64,000 nt of DNA from assembly GCF_026914185.1 (NCBI RefSeq), contig NC_070571.1:1-64000 (forward strand), written 5' to 3'. The notes beneath the pieces were generated by a model. The model ran no database searches, was not told the DNA's origin, and saw nothing but the letters and a program-made list of their open reading frames with translations. This document shows, piece after piece, positions 1-11,529 of the stretch (positions within the stretch are counted from its first letter, which is position 1; every line of letters starts with the position of its first letter). The DNA is from Puccinia triticina (taxonomy: Eukaryota; Basidiomycota; Pucciniomycetes; Pucciniales; Pucciniaceae). Position numbers and translations under genes: made by a program.

Positions 1-389
1 ACCCTAACCCTAACCCTAACCCTAACCCTAACCCTAACCCTAACCCTAACCCTAACCCTAACCCTAACCCTAACCCTAACCCTAACCCTAACCCTAACCC
101 TAACCCTAACCCTAACCCTAACCCTAACCCTAACCCTAACCCTAACCCTAACCCTAACCCTAACCCTAACCCTAACCCTAACCCTAACCCTAACCCTAAC
201 CCTAACCCTAACCCTAACCCTAACCCTAACCCTAACCCTAACCCTAACCCTAACCCTAACCCTAACCCTAACCCTAACCCTAACCCTAACCCTAACCCTA
301 ACCCTAACCCTAACCCTAACCCTAACCCTAACCCTAACCCTAACCCTAACCCTAACCCTAACCCTAACCCTAACCCTAACCCTAACCCT
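1..389. repeat. Telomeric repeat array (CCCTAA)n
   Basis: Perfect tandem CCCTAA units run from base 1 to about 389 (roughly 65 copies). This is the C-rich strand of TTAGGG telomeric DNA, the type found in most basidiomycetes and many other eukaryotes. Base 1 is therefore a chromosome end. The array changes abruptly to unique AT-rich sequence at about 390. Confidence 0.99.
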
Positions 390-1153
390 TATGTAAATGG
401 GGACTGAGGCGTAACAGGGATAAATGAGTGATACCTGTCTTGGGTATTTCACGTGTACAGTAATATTACAATGTATTGTAGTCTTACTGTTGCACGTAAC
501 TTAACTCTCATAACAACAGTACATTATGGTAACTGTATTAAACTATGGTTATCTGTAATGTAATGTATAACAGGAGTACATTCTTAAGTTTGTATCTAAT
601 GATATACATATGTAATAAAGGTGTAAAAAGGAATGTACTATATGTAATGTGAACAATTGCAGGTACTTGGTACGTGTAAGGTACTGTGACATGTACTCTG
701 TGGCTGACACTGGTCCCTTTTCATTCATGGTTCATGAATTGGGGGATCAGTCCAAGGCATTTATGTTTGGGGACTTTATCTTGATGTTCTGGGCAAAAAG
801 TAAAAGAAAAAGATATCCTTGAATATCTTGGGAAGTGGTGGCATGGGGAGCCTACCAAAAATCCCCACTTTGGGGCCTGTTGAGAAAAGGGCAGGGGGAA
901 CCCATGATCCCAATTTCCACGAAAGTGTGGATTTAATATACTTAGATGTATGACATGGCCATACATATCAGTATTTTGAGCTTTTGAGAATGGATGAATG
1001 GGAAAGCAATGGGTGGGTGACTCTTTCAGAGAATCAAACTCAATATCCTGTGAACCATCAACACAATATCGCTTTTCCACTAGATTCTACAGTCAAAACT
1101 ACCCTTGGACACCTTGGACAACATACCTCCTGTAGAGACTGTAAAATGAAGAT
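390..1153. other. AT-rich subtelomere, no gene seen
   Basis: AT-rich sequence next to the telomere with many short variants of GTAATGTA/GTACATTA between 440 and 720. The part at about 880-945 resembles the tail (stop-rich, ending near GATTTAATATACTTAGATG) of a dispersed repeat also seen at 44.5 kb and 56.8 kb. The open frames here have no recognisable protein features. Confidence 0.6.
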
Positions 1154-1237
1154 GTGTCTGGTGAGAGTCAAACTCACGACCTCAGCTATGCTGAGACACA
1201 TACTAGAGTGCTGCCTTTACCAACTAGGCTACAGACG
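1154..1237 (-). tRNA. tRNA-like sequence (degenerate tRNA or SINE head)
   Basis: Read on the minus strand this has a good box A (TAGCCTAGTTGG), a D-arm-like fold, a loop CTAGTAT that would read AGT, a long hairpin variable arm (TCAGC/GCTGA) and a box B-like T arm (GTGAG-TTTGACT-CTCAC). The acceptor stem and the 5-bp anticodon stem pair poorly. An active tRNA gene is therefore unlikely, and a decayed tRNA or the pol III promoter head of a SINE is the better reading. No intron or terminator was used in the call. Confidence 0.45.
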
Positions 1238-1398
1238 CTTGTGGCTGCCAGCTGGGTGGTTGGTTGGTAGTGCTCATGGGTCCATCCAACAGCCCTCCAT
1301 ACTGTGGTGATACATCATGGTAGCAGACTAACAGACAACTCAACACCTCCACCCCTCTGGATCAGAAGTTACAACCCCTTTGAGACACATGGTTCAGT

Positions 1399-1462
1399 TA
1401 CACACACATGATGATACCCAGTTAAATTTCTACACACACATGATGATACCCAGTTAAATTTC
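1399..1462. repeat. Perfect 32-bp tandem duplication
   Basis: Two identical 32-bp units, 1399-1430 and 1431-1462, each starting TACACACACATGATGATACC. No gene is associated with them. Confidence 0.9.
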
Positions 1463-1594
1463 ATCAGCTACATGAAAAAGAGGAATGGAGACTATTTGCA
1501 GGCAATTTGAGGGCTAAATGGGTGGGTTTGTGAGCTATCCAATTAAGTTAGAAAGTTAATCAACAAGGGGGGGTGGGAACTGAACCTAAAATTT

Positions 1595-1623
1595 GCAGCG
1601 GCAAAGCCGCCTTGGCCTTTAGT
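1595..1623 (+). mobile_element. Helitron-like 3' terminus (copy 1)
   Basis: A GC-rich hairpin (GCGGC-AAA-GCCGC) is followed after a few bases by TTGGCCTTTAG and then T. The same hairpin plus TTGGCCTCTAG|T recurs at five other places in the window. A short hairpin just before CTRR with insertion ahead of T is the known form of Helitron 3' ends. This copy has TTAG instead of CTAG. The element body would lie to the left, and its 5' end was not found. Confidence 0.5.
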
Positions 1624-1802
1624 GGAACAAAAAAATGAGAAAAGGGAGCTAGTGCAGAGTGCTTTGCTAATCTAGGAGTCTGAGGGGATACAGTAAAGAT
1701 GTAATTATCCCTGTTGATTCTAGATGATTATTTCATTCTAGTTGTTGAAACCTGAAAGCACTAAATATTTTGCAGAGCCTACCGTAAAGAAGATTGCTCC
1801 TG

Positions 1803-3656
1803 TCACCCTGAAGATGCAGCAAAAGATTTCTCTTTTCCTTTAGCAATCATGCTTGAAATTCCAGATTTGGAAGAAGAATTTTTCTCTCTGAGTTTTCCTA
1901 TTTTATTTCTCACATTTTCAAGTTTATTTGTGATTTCCTTCTCACAATATTCCTGTTTTTCATGTTGATTTTTCAAACAATACATGTAATCCTTTTGCAA
2001 ATCAGAATTCATCATTCTGTATTCAATCAGATCAAGTTGGTCCAGGGGTGATATTGTTTTGGTTCCATTAATATCCTTTAAAGGAAATTCTTCATTGAGA
2101 TATTTCAAAATATTTTCCAACTCTATAAGAGCTTTGATTCTAGAGCTCATCAATTTGATCCTATTTCTTACTTGATCATTAAATCTGGAGGAAAAAAAAG
2201 TTATCATTTCTGACCTTGTTTCTGCTTGACCAGACTTCAAAAATTCTTCATCAATGAAATCTAGAATCTGTCCAATAATTCTTAATTTATCACTTTTCTT
2301 CCAATCACCTTTCCAGGTTTGATCATTTTTGAAGATTGAAAAAATCCAGTCAAGTCTAGCAGTTAACAACTCTCTAATATGGAGGGAGATGTGGTTGGAG
2401 TTTGTCATATATATAATAAGTTGACTATTTTCAAAAAGGATCCTGAGATCTTTAATTTTGGCCATCTTGGGGCCTATAAAATAATTTCTTTTATAAATTA
2501 TTTTTCCTGCCTCCAAATGAAGTAAATCATTCACAATTTCTCTCTTGTTTTCAGCTTTGATAACTCTTAAAATGATGGAAGTACAAGAGTTTCAGAAGAA
2601 ATCCAATTGATGCATGATCAGACCTTCAAGAACAAAGGAGATACCTTGTAGACTGGAAATGTGAGACTTACCTGCTAAAATATTCACCAAAGGTGATGGA
2701 TACAGTTCAATACTGGTAATTGTAAAAGAATACTTCTGGGTTTTATTTCTCAGATTGATGAAACCTTGAAGCAGATCAGCAGAAAAGAAATTTTGATGAA
2801 GCAAACTCTCAATTAGTCCTTCAAATTTGGTCTGATTTAAAAAATTATGCTTATAAATTTGGTCAACAGTTTGGATGAAAATTCTTTTCAAAATCAGGGC
2901 CTCTTCATCTTTTTCATATGTAGGTCTACAAAATGGGTTGAAAAAATGTGTTGAATGATATATGAATTCATCCACTAGTCCTGGTGATATACTTCAGTTT
3001 TGCAAAATTTAGCAAATCATTTCAGTATACATGCTAAGATTATGTTGGTAGAGCAGAGGTAGACATACACCTCTGAAAGAATGCTTTCATCAACTGCAGA
3101 AGGAATCAATCCCAAACACTGATTTTTCAAAAACTTGAGAAAAAGCAACAATTCACTGGTATGCTCTTCCAGCAAAGTTTTGTCTGACTTCAATGGAATT
3201 CCTGCTCTTCGGGCTGAATTGTAAAAACAATCCAAATCACTTTTTCTCTCTAAAGGGTCTCTTTTTTTGACAGCCTTGATGAGATCCTCAAGATCTTTGG
3301 TGATCATTTCAATTTCTTTTAAGTCAGAGTGGATTTTGATAGCATTCCAGTAAGGATTAACTTGAATTGTTGGAGAATAATCAACTTGTTCTCCTTTTTT
3401 GGATTTCAAACCTCCTGGATAAAACAATAATTTCCATTTGATAAGAGCTTTTTTTATGCACAAACTTTGAGATAGGAATCTTACCCTCTCTGTATGATCC
3501 AGGAGTTGGAATTCTGAGAAGCCCAACGGATTGAAAGCCTTGATTGAATCCACCTTCTAAATTTGAAGGGTTTTCCACAACTTGTGATGCAACATCTTTT
3601 TGAATCCCAAGGTTCATGCATTGTGTTGTATTCAAGTAAATTGCAGAAATTGCCAT
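1803..3656 (-). CDS. Hypothetical protein, four exons, about 510 aa
   Basis: I do not recognise this protein. Exons join in frame as 3656-3485, 3414-3069, 2925-2672 and 2563-1803. Donors are GTAAGA, GTATGT and GTAAGT and acceptors are all AG. The summed length (1,533 nt) is divisible by three and contains no internal stop. The start is the ATG at 3656; an upstream in-frame ATG pair at about 3,698-3,701 is possible. The product is rich in Lys, Leu, Ile and Glu, probably mostly helical, with a charged C-terminal third (ENVRNKIGKLREKN region) and a Lys/Ser-rich tail. No clear signal peptide or transmembrane segment is seen. It is the gene nearest the telomere, where rust fungi often keep lineage-specific families. 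Function cannot be assigned from sequence alone. Confidence 0.75.
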
Positions 3657-4507
3657 GATTTTGAAATTTTGGGACCTTGATAGTGAGGAAAAAAGCATCA
3701 TGAATGTGAAGTTTAAAATAAAGAAGGTTTCACAATTTTTTGTTGATGAAGTGATGCTAATAATCAGGGGTGGGTGTGATATGTGTTGAACAAAGATGTA
3801 AAATGGGGAAATGAAATGTGAGTTGGGATAACTGATCAAATTTTCTTGCAAAGAAGGGGTGGGGAAACTACTTTGTGGGGTAAAGATTGCTTTCAAGGGA
3901 ATTGGCAAGTGAAATGGTTTCCCTCTGGAGAATAAGGTGATAGGATTTTAATCCAAGAATAGAGTAATGAAGCACTATCAAAATATGTACCAGAGAAGAT
4001 GAAGATAATACCAAGGTAATAAAAGAGAGATGTTGAAACTGCTAAAAGAGACTTGCACACAGACCGGTTATAGGATATTGAGCAGGGGAAAAGATAAAAA
4101 GTTAATGACAGACTTGTTACTGATATATTAATAGCAGGGATATAATTTCAATGGCAGACTGATTACTGCAAAAGATGTGAGACTATATCAATATTGGACA
4201 AGTGAGATTTGATGAATTTTGGGCTGATGGGGGCTGAAGGCTTAGGAGAGAGGGAATTTTATATATAAAATCTGAGGTGACTGAGTTGTGTTTCTAAGAA
4301 AAGATGATAAACTGAAAATGAAACAGGTAAGAGAATTGAAAAGAGGGAAGAGGCACATGAAGCTGAAACGTGTGATAGGGTGAATTACTATTAGTGTGAA
4401 ACTCAAACTATAATTGAAGTGGGTTTTGGATTTTGGTTTGCTTTTGATTTTGAGGCCTGACACTTGTCTGGCTTGATAATGACTATTGATTGGTTCATAT
4501 TTAGGCA
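3657..4507. other. Upstream intergenic sequence, no feature seen
   Basis: AT-rich, purine-biased sequence between the unknown gene and the Helitron-like terminus at 4508. It should hold the minus-strand promoter of the 1803-3656 gene. Nothing specific is recognisable. Confidence 0.5.
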
Positions 4508-4536
4508 CTAGAGTCCAAGGCCGCTATGCCACTGCA
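4508..4536 (-). mobile_element. Helitron-like 3' terminus (copy 2, minus)
   Basis: Reads ACTAGAGTCCAAGGCCGC on the plus strand, that is, the reverse complement of the hairpin-plus-CTAG terminus with a few substitutions (GTGGCATAGC in the hairpin). The most diverged of the six copies. The body would lie to the right. Confidence 0.4.
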
Positions 4537-7266
4537 TTTTCAGGGTATTTTTCTGAACTTTTGCCATCAAGATCCACAAGACACATGTGCCATCATGGCC
4601 CCTGTTGCATTCCTAAGCTTCAAAGGGGCCTTCAGCATATTCCATGGTAAGTATTTCTTTTCCCCCCAACCTCTCTCCATCAATGTGAACCCGGCATCAC
4701 TGACTGTTCTTTCAGAAGAAGCGGGTAGAGTGAAGGAACTAACTTGGGAGTCTGGGGAAAACTAGGGAGCTGCACTATAAAGCCAAGTGACCAAGAGAGA
4801 AGTTAGTGCTGCCCTCTCATTGTTTTCAGATCTTTTTTCCCTGCCAATGCTAGTGGATGTGAGGAGAAAATGATGTCTGTGTTTGTACATAAATATGTAC
4901 CTTGCATTGAGCCAAGACAATCCAAATGCTTGTGCAAGATGATTTATGACAGTGGAGTGCTCATTGATCTGTAGTTCTTAGTAGTGCTTCTTGGCGTATG
5001 GTGACGAGGGCACCCACTGCAATCTGTGATTGACAACCGCTGTTGGTGGCTGCCAACCGGGTGAATTCTAATTATATTTGTATATTTTTCCCACTCATCA
5101 GCCCACCAATTCTGTGCCCTCAGAGATCAGTTACCCAAACTTCAGTCCACTGTAATCAGCCTGGTTAGAAAATGGAAAGTAACTGGCCAGGGGCCGTGCC
5201 TATATGTAGGCTATACCAACACCATTTGCTTTGGCTGTGTTTATTGGGAGGAGAAGAAGACAGCAAAGTGTGGTCATCAAAATAGCTTGGCTTGGCTCTT
5301 CCAAGCATCATTCCCTGGCATATTATCTCACTGGTAAGCAAGTAGTAATCAAGATTTCAATTGGGTTCCTTGAAGTGAAGAATCAAAATGAGCCTGTGTG
5401 TGCAGGCCAATAAAAGGGCTTATGTACCAGCTGTTGCTGTGCCACTGCAGCAAAAACATGAGCTGTGCTTCCTGGAACAGGTCAATCACATGTCACCATG
5501 ACTTTTCCAGTCCTCTTGCCTCCTTTCCTGGCTGGAAAAAGACTGGACACTGTTGACAGATACTGAAAAAATTCAGGAGCTTTCAAGCAGCACAATCAGG
5601 ATCTTAAAAACAAGCACAACCGGCTTGATGAGATGGCAGTTGAGTTCCCTTGATCATTGCATTGGCTGAAAAGATGATTGTAATGCTCAATAAATTCATC
5701 TTTGTGGATTGTGCGTTTGCTTTTTTGCCAGCCTAGCTACGTCCTGCTTGTCTCAAAACAATGAAAAGTTGGAATGGCTAAATGGTTCACAACAATCCCT
5801 CTGAAAAAAAAGCAAAGATTGTCAAAGACATTATGCAATGCTCAAAAAACATTCTGACTTATGAAAATGCCAGAAAAGCTTGCCAAATTTTATGGCTGAA
5901 ATGATTTCTGCATTTCAGCCACAGGCCTGTACAGGCTGTACAGGTAGTCAAAACCGTTTGGGCGGCTGGTTCTGCTTGACATGGGTGCCAGGCTGGGGGA
6001 GGGGCGAGGGAGGCAGGAGCAGCAAAGGGCCTGTGTGGGGGAAAGACTGGTACACGCGTAGGATCAAGATTTTTATTGCGCGTGGCGCGCGCTGGAGGAC
6101 GTCAAGGCTCAAGACATCAAGACCTCAAGCTCCCAGCCCTCAAGGCTTTCTCAGGTTCAAAAGTGCAGCATGGTGTTTCAGGATTTCTTTTTCTTCCTTT
6201 TTCTTCTCCCCTTTGTTCCTGTGTTTGGTTGTTTTGTTTTCTCATGTTAGTTTCTTACTTCATCAGGTTTTGTCCTTTTCTTCTTTCATTCAGCGCGCGT
6301 TGGTTAGTTTTTTTGGGTGAGGAGGGTTGGTCTTGGTCTTGCTTTATTTTGTCTTGTTTATTTGCTGCTGTCTTGTTTGTTGTAGCGCGCGCATGCGCGC
6401 TTGGTTGTGATCAGATGTCTGCTAGATGTCACAAACTCCAAGGTTTGAGTTCAACTTGAACTCAGGCTTTGGAGTGGCATGGACCTACTCTAAGCCATAA
6501 TTTTCAGTTCTCCATCAAAATTAAAGTTATTGATCTTGGTTTCATTCCACCTGTATTCTCAGTTTTCACATGTCTTATAAGTTTGTTTACCCCGCAACAC
6601 CAATCTCCTCCATCTTTTGGTTTTGATCACATCCCTGCCAGCAGAATTCCCGGCTTCCCTCTCAACACAAACACCGACAATGCGCAATTCCAGCCGGCGT
6701 AAAATCATCCCTCCCCCCCCCCCCCAACACTACACGGCTCTCTGCGCTCATTCACGGCCAATCACCCTGGAGGGCATGTGCAGCTCAGTTTCTCATTCCA
6801 CATTCCCCTCCACCGACTGCCTACTGTCTGACACAGTAGGAATTCCTCACCGGATCAAGGTAAAATCACTCCAGGAATCCAATGGTGGGGCCCTCAAGAG
6901 CCCAAAGTGGAAAACAAAGAAACTAGTTCTTTTTTTCTGATGGCATTCCTGACATAAAGGAGCCATCCGGGCTTTGAGGCTGAAATCAGCAGTTCAAAAG
7001 CTGGAATTGCTGTATTTCACTTGGGGACCAAACTTCACAGTGTTTGACCGCCACCTCTTCTCCTGGACAGCTGCTAGTGCCAAGCAAGATCTTGGGTAAA
7101 TTTCAGGAAAGTGTATCAGGTTACAGCATCCTGTAGAACCTAAAATGTCACAGTTCACTCTGTCACAAAAAGCAGCTGTAAGTAAGATGCTTGAAATACT
7201 ATATATACAGTGAATTATCACTGCATTTTAAAGGTCTGTCACACTGAGGAATGATTCAAGAACTGA
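4537..7266. other. Intergenic stretch without a supported gene
   Basis: No frame longer than 146 aa and none with a recognisable domain. At 6,060-6,410 there are GCGCGC-rich words within T-rich sequence. They loosely resemble the LTR of the gypsy element at 29-38 kb and may be an old solo LTR, but I could not define ends. A run of 12 C lies near 6,714. Confidence 0.4.
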
Positions 7267-7304
7267 TCCAAGATTATTAAAGCCTCTGAATCACAAAACA
7301 AAAC

Positions 7305-7645
7305 TGTGAAGCCCCCCTCGACATCGGGGCTCCACACGAAGAGTCATGGGATAACGTAACCCCCCGTGCATCGTATACTTAGCCTGAGCTGCTGCTTCCC
7401 TAGTCCGGCAGAGAGTCTCTCCTCTCTCCCGGCTAGGTAAGCATTGTTTTCATTCTTCTCTTCTCTTTTCCTTCTCGTTGCCTGTTGGTGTATTTAGACT
7501 AATAGAGAGAGTCTCTCCTCTCTCCCGGCTAGCCTCTGCAATCAATCCCCCGACAGTTTGGACCTAGACATCCTTAGACGGCCTACCAGCCGATCTCTGT
7601 GCCTTTCCATCCATCTCATCAGTGAGGGTCCATTGGACCCTTACA
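7305..7645 (+). repeat. 5' LTR of the TR-GAG element
   Basis: 341-bp TG...CA long terminal repeat. It contains an internal near-duplicate of GAGAGTCTCTCCTCTCTCCC (about 7409 and 7508). Matches the copy at 10122-10462 with only scattered differences such as CCCCGTGC versus CCCCGCGC. Confidence 0.93.
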
Positions 7646-7938
7646 CTTTTTTTTTCTTGATCCAAACGAACCGATCACTCCCCGTCTTGGTCGAAACTAT
7701 TGACCTTGTCATTGCCTTCTGACCTCGTTCTCGCTCGCCTTCTGACCTCGTCCTCGCTCGTCTAAGCCCTCAGAAACATCGACCTCTGCCCTCGCCTTCT
7801 GCTCTCGATCCGCTGCCCGTATCGACCTCGTATCGGTGTGATCGTTCACACCAAACTCCACTTTTTTTTCATCCAATCGACCTCCTTCCTTTTTCCCTCA
7901 TCTTCACACCACGTCACTCCCCGAGCCGAGCACGGTTC

Positions 7939-10121
7939 ATGACCACAAGAAACACCAACACGGGCCCTCTGCTTCCGATCTCCGACCCCAAAGAAATTCT
8001 CTGTACCGCCCGTCGACGGGCTCGCCTGGACGCCCTCGCAGCATCGAACAACGCCGCGATCGCCCAAACGCTATCGTCTGACCACCCGAACTACGACCCC
8101 AACTTCCCTGCTCCCTCAACCAAGCAAAGCATGAACCCGACTTCCAGTTCGACCGGTTACCAGCCGGAAGACGCAGAGCAGGAGCTTTCCTTAAGCGACT
8201 GCCTCAAGGCAGTCCTCACCATCCAAAAGAACACGGCGGTCCAATTCCAGGCGGCACAGCAACAAGCCGAGGAACAACGCCGAATTGATGCAGAACAACG
8301 GAAAGCCGATGCGGATCGTTTTGCTGAACAGCGCAAGATTGATCGAGAACGCATCAAAGCCCTTGAGAAAGCTGCGTTAGCTGGCGGAATCAAACAAGAA
8401 GTGTCCCCGGCTCCACAGTCTGATTGAGTGGACTTGACAAAGTTCCGAACATCCGACGGGCCCAAATTTAACGGACCTCTCCAAGACGCCGAAGTCTTTC
8501 TGACGTGGATCCAAGCCGTCACCATCTTCTTTTTGACGAAGGCGGTTACTCATGCGGACAACAAGCGTCTCATCATCGGCTCCCTGATTGCTGACACTAA
8601 CTTGACCGCGTTCTACCGGGTCGAAAGTCCAAAGTTCGCCGGGAAGTCATGGGAGGAGTTCCGTGATCAACTTTTTGAATTCTGTCTCCCAGAAGACTGG
8701 CGAGCAGACCTCTGACAATCGATAGTTCGCCTCGAGATGTCCAATGCCGAATCGTTCATCCAGTACAGCAGCCGAGCCCGCACTCTCCAGTCCCTCGTCA
8801 ACTTCAAGAAAGATGTATTTGATGACCTCAACCTTGCTGAATTCGTCGTCTTAGGACTACCTCAAGCGCTTCAGAGCAAAGTGCGCGACTTCCAATTACT
8901 CGCTCAGAAGCCGTTCAAGTATGGCACCTTTGAGAACCGCGTTGATGGATTCTACGCCAACTTCGCTAAGAATCGCCAATCCTCCTACCGTTCTGTTGCC
9001 ACCGGCGCCAACGCGACCCCACTCGGCTCCAATCGTCTTGAGCCCGAGTTGTACCTCTGGAAGATGCATTCTTACCTCGATTCGGTAGGGAAATGCCATT
9101 TCTGTAAAAAGCATTGCGGAAACCCTGCTGGAGCTTGTCCCGGTCCACCAGACAGATCAAGGCTCTACATCCCACCGACTTTCCAGATCCCGCCGAAACC
9201 ACCGAATTACGTGGCCCCACGGGCTTGGTCAAGTCCGACTCAGAAACAAACCGGACCTGCAGGCAGACCCACAGGCAAACCGGCAGGAGTAGCAGGCATG
9301 GACGAAGCCCCACCGTTTGAACACTCTCAGGTGTCGTTGATCTTGGCTATCGAAGGCCAACTTGAAGCAACGACTTTAGCGTATGGCGATCAACCGCTCG
9401 ATGAAATCGAAAGAGAGGCTGAACTTGCCCCAAAATCGGACGACGCTTCGTACTCACTCCCAGAAGAACCCACTGACACCTCCGACCTCATTGACGTACA
9501 CGCGGTTGATGAGCGAGTGGAGTCAGTCCTCGATAGGTGGTTCCCCGTGGACAATGACGGGACCACGGAGTATGTGCCCATTTCCAATGCTCCCCCCATT
9601 CCACATCCTGTCCGTTCCCCCGACCGAGTGCTTCATGAATTCCATGCTGGGCGACGCTTACGCGTCCTTACCCCCACAGCTCGCCCACAATTGAAGATCC
9701 ACCGACCGACGTCATCAGCGTTTCCACCGCCAGTCCAGACGCCTGACCTACGCTGCCTCGCGTTACACTCATCAGTTCCGACTTACCTGTTGTGCCCGAT
9801 TCTCCCAACCCCAGTCCAACCGTTTTCGTCCAACTCAGAGCTAGAACTTCCAACGGAGACACACATTACTCATTCTAGTCGACCTCATTCACGCAGGCCA
9901 CCAGCCCAGCCGACGAAAATTCCCCGCCACGTTTCTCGTACCCTGTCTGACCGCCCCTTCCGCCGTCACCCCTTATGCCCCCGGTTTCCTTATCATCCGA
10001 CTGCTTTCACCCAAATTCATTGTCCTTGGTCTCCTTCTTTCCTTCTGTCTTCCCGTCACCATCCACCATTTTACAATAGCCATTCCTCCCCCTCTTTTGC
10101 TCTCTATATAGGGGGGGAGAC
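7939..10121 (+). pseudogene. Gag-like protein broken by two TGA stops
   Basis: One continuous frame runs from ATG 7939 through the right-hand part of the element, broken only by TGA at 8425-8427 and TGA at 8713-8715. The N-terminal part (to 8425) ends in a coiled coil rich in Glu, Gln and Arg (AEEQRRIDAEQRKADADR). The middle part holds the capsid-like region of Ty3-type Gag (FNGPLQDAEVFLTWIQ, then SFIQYSSRARTLQSLV). A Cys/His cluster (CHFCKKHCGNPAGACPG) sits where a zinc knuckle is expected. The rest is Pro/Ser-rich. The frame runs on into the LTR and stops at 10176. Both stops are TGA in places where a CGA arginine codon would fit the family, so C-to-T decay is likely. Confidence 0.8.
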
Positions 10122-10462
10122 TGTGAAGCCCCCCTCGACATCGGGGCTCCACACGAAGAGTCATGGGATAACGTAACCCCCCGCGCATCGTATACTTAGC
10201 CTGAGCTGCTGCTTCCCTAGTCCGGCAGAGAGTCTCTCCTCTCTCCCGGCTAGGTAAGCATTGTTTTCATTCTTCTCTTCTCTTTTCCTTCTCGTTGCCT
10301 GTTGGTGTATTTAGACTAATAGAGAGAGTCTCTCCTCTCTCCCGGCTAGCCTCTGCAATCAATCCCCCGACAGTTTGGACCTAGACATCCTTAGACGGCC
10401 TACCAGCCGATCTCTGTGCCTTTTCATCCATCTCATCAGTGAGGGTCCATTGGACCCTTACA
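10122..10462 (+). repeat. 3' LTR of the TR-GAG element
   Basis: 341-bp copy of 7305-7645. It is preceded by the polypurine tract at about 10111-10121 and followed by the AAAAC target duplication. Confidence 0.93.
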
Positions 10463-10830
10463 AAAACTTCAAGGGTTTCCCCTACAAATCTCCAAAAATC
10501 ACAAAAAAAATGCAGGGTTTCCCCTCTACACAAAATCAACAAAAAAACACAATTTTACAACAACCTGCAACCAGCCACCTAACATCAGCAAGCTGATGCA
10601 CCGTGGTCCACCGTCCATCCCTGTCTAGCAGGGTTAAAAAATGGTGAGAGGATGACCCCCAGTGCGCCGCATTTAAGGCATTATGCAAAGGGGGGCCAAC
10701 GAGTTTAACCCCTCAAACTGCACAAGTGCAACAGCGGAGGGGGTGAGGAAGAACCGCACACTGGAAGTACAGTGGCAGAGGACGCCTGGGGGATTATCCG
10801 AACACAAGAGCACCCCCCCTTTTATACACC
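10463..10830 (+). repeat. Dispersed repeat family, copy interrupted by the TR-GAG element
   Basis: 10,690-10,800 (AACAGCGGAGGGGGTGAGGA, then CTGGAAGTACAGTGGCAGAG) matches the reverse complement of 56,420-56,520. The poly-A-rich stretch before it, with AGGGTTTCCCC words, matches 56,700-56,830. Across the LTR insertion, 7267-7304 (ATCCAAGATTATTAAAG) continues the match to the end of that copy at about 56,880. So a repeat of at least 0.4 kb existed before the LTR insertion. Its class is unknown. Confidence 0.65.
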
Positions 10831-11529
10831 ATCAACCAGCAGTGCCAAGCTCGCCTCGAGCCTTCCCCTTGGATCCCCCCGCATGTATCCTTGACAACAA
10901 AGCCTCCGCCACGCCGCCGCTGTACATATTTTTGACCCGCAAGGCATTAGCTACATCTCAGATCTTCTGGCCATCCTGGTCAAAACATCTGATGGCGCAC
11001 TACTGGAAGCTGAAATCAACAGTAGAATTTGACTTGTTGGGGGCATCGTGGCGCCACCGCCATGTTCCTTCAACACCACCGCCGCTCCCGCCCTCACCAA
11101 GTCATCTCCTTCCAACAACAAGCCAACTGAAAAACAACGGTTGGTTTCGGACGGAGACAATGCAACCGGACCCCTTTGCCGCTCCGTTCTCCACCCCACC
11201 ACGTCAAGGCGGGATCTTCTTTTCTCCCCCGAGGAGCTTGGACACGCTTACCGCCAAGCGAACCCAATCCAAAGACCTGACTCGCACCATTCATTGTGTT
11301 CATCCAGGTTTGACCGAAGGACAAGACTGAGACCATCCTGAGCGCTCACAGCCACCTTTGCTTCTCGTCTGCCTTCTCGCGGGCGGTCAACCGCGGTGAT
11401 ATGTGTCTTGATCTCGAGTCAGTGTCTCCTTGCTTCTTCTGTCACACGTCTCTATTTTCCATCCGGCGTTATACTAGCTGACCTCAAGGGCGTTCGCCCA
11501 GCTCGGCCGGATCTGCTATTTCCAAGGCC

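Larger units (their letters stand above)
7305..10462 (+). mobile_element. Non-autonomous LTR retrotransposon with gag only (TR-GAG type)
   Basis: Two 341-bp LTRs (7305-7645 and 10122-10462) begin TGTGAAGCCC and end CCCTTACA, nearly identical to each other. They are flanked by a perfect 5-bp target duplication AAAAC (7300-7304 and 10463-10467). A polypurine tract GGGGGGGAGAC lies directly before the right LTR. The 2.5-kb interior carries only a Gag-like frame; protease, RT and integrase are absent. Such gag-only elements must be mobilised by an autonomous relative. It inserted into an older dispersed repeat whose two halves are at 7267-7304 and from 10463 onward. Confidence 0.93.

Noticed and set aside
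6060..6410. Solo LTR of the gypsy family
   Set aside because: GCGCGC words and T-rich composition are similar, but I could not align ends or find a target duplication.
10683..11341. 215-codon plus frame as a gene
   Set aside because: The first part is the dispersed repeat also found at 56.4 kb; the rest has no domain, and overlapping frames on both strands are equally open.
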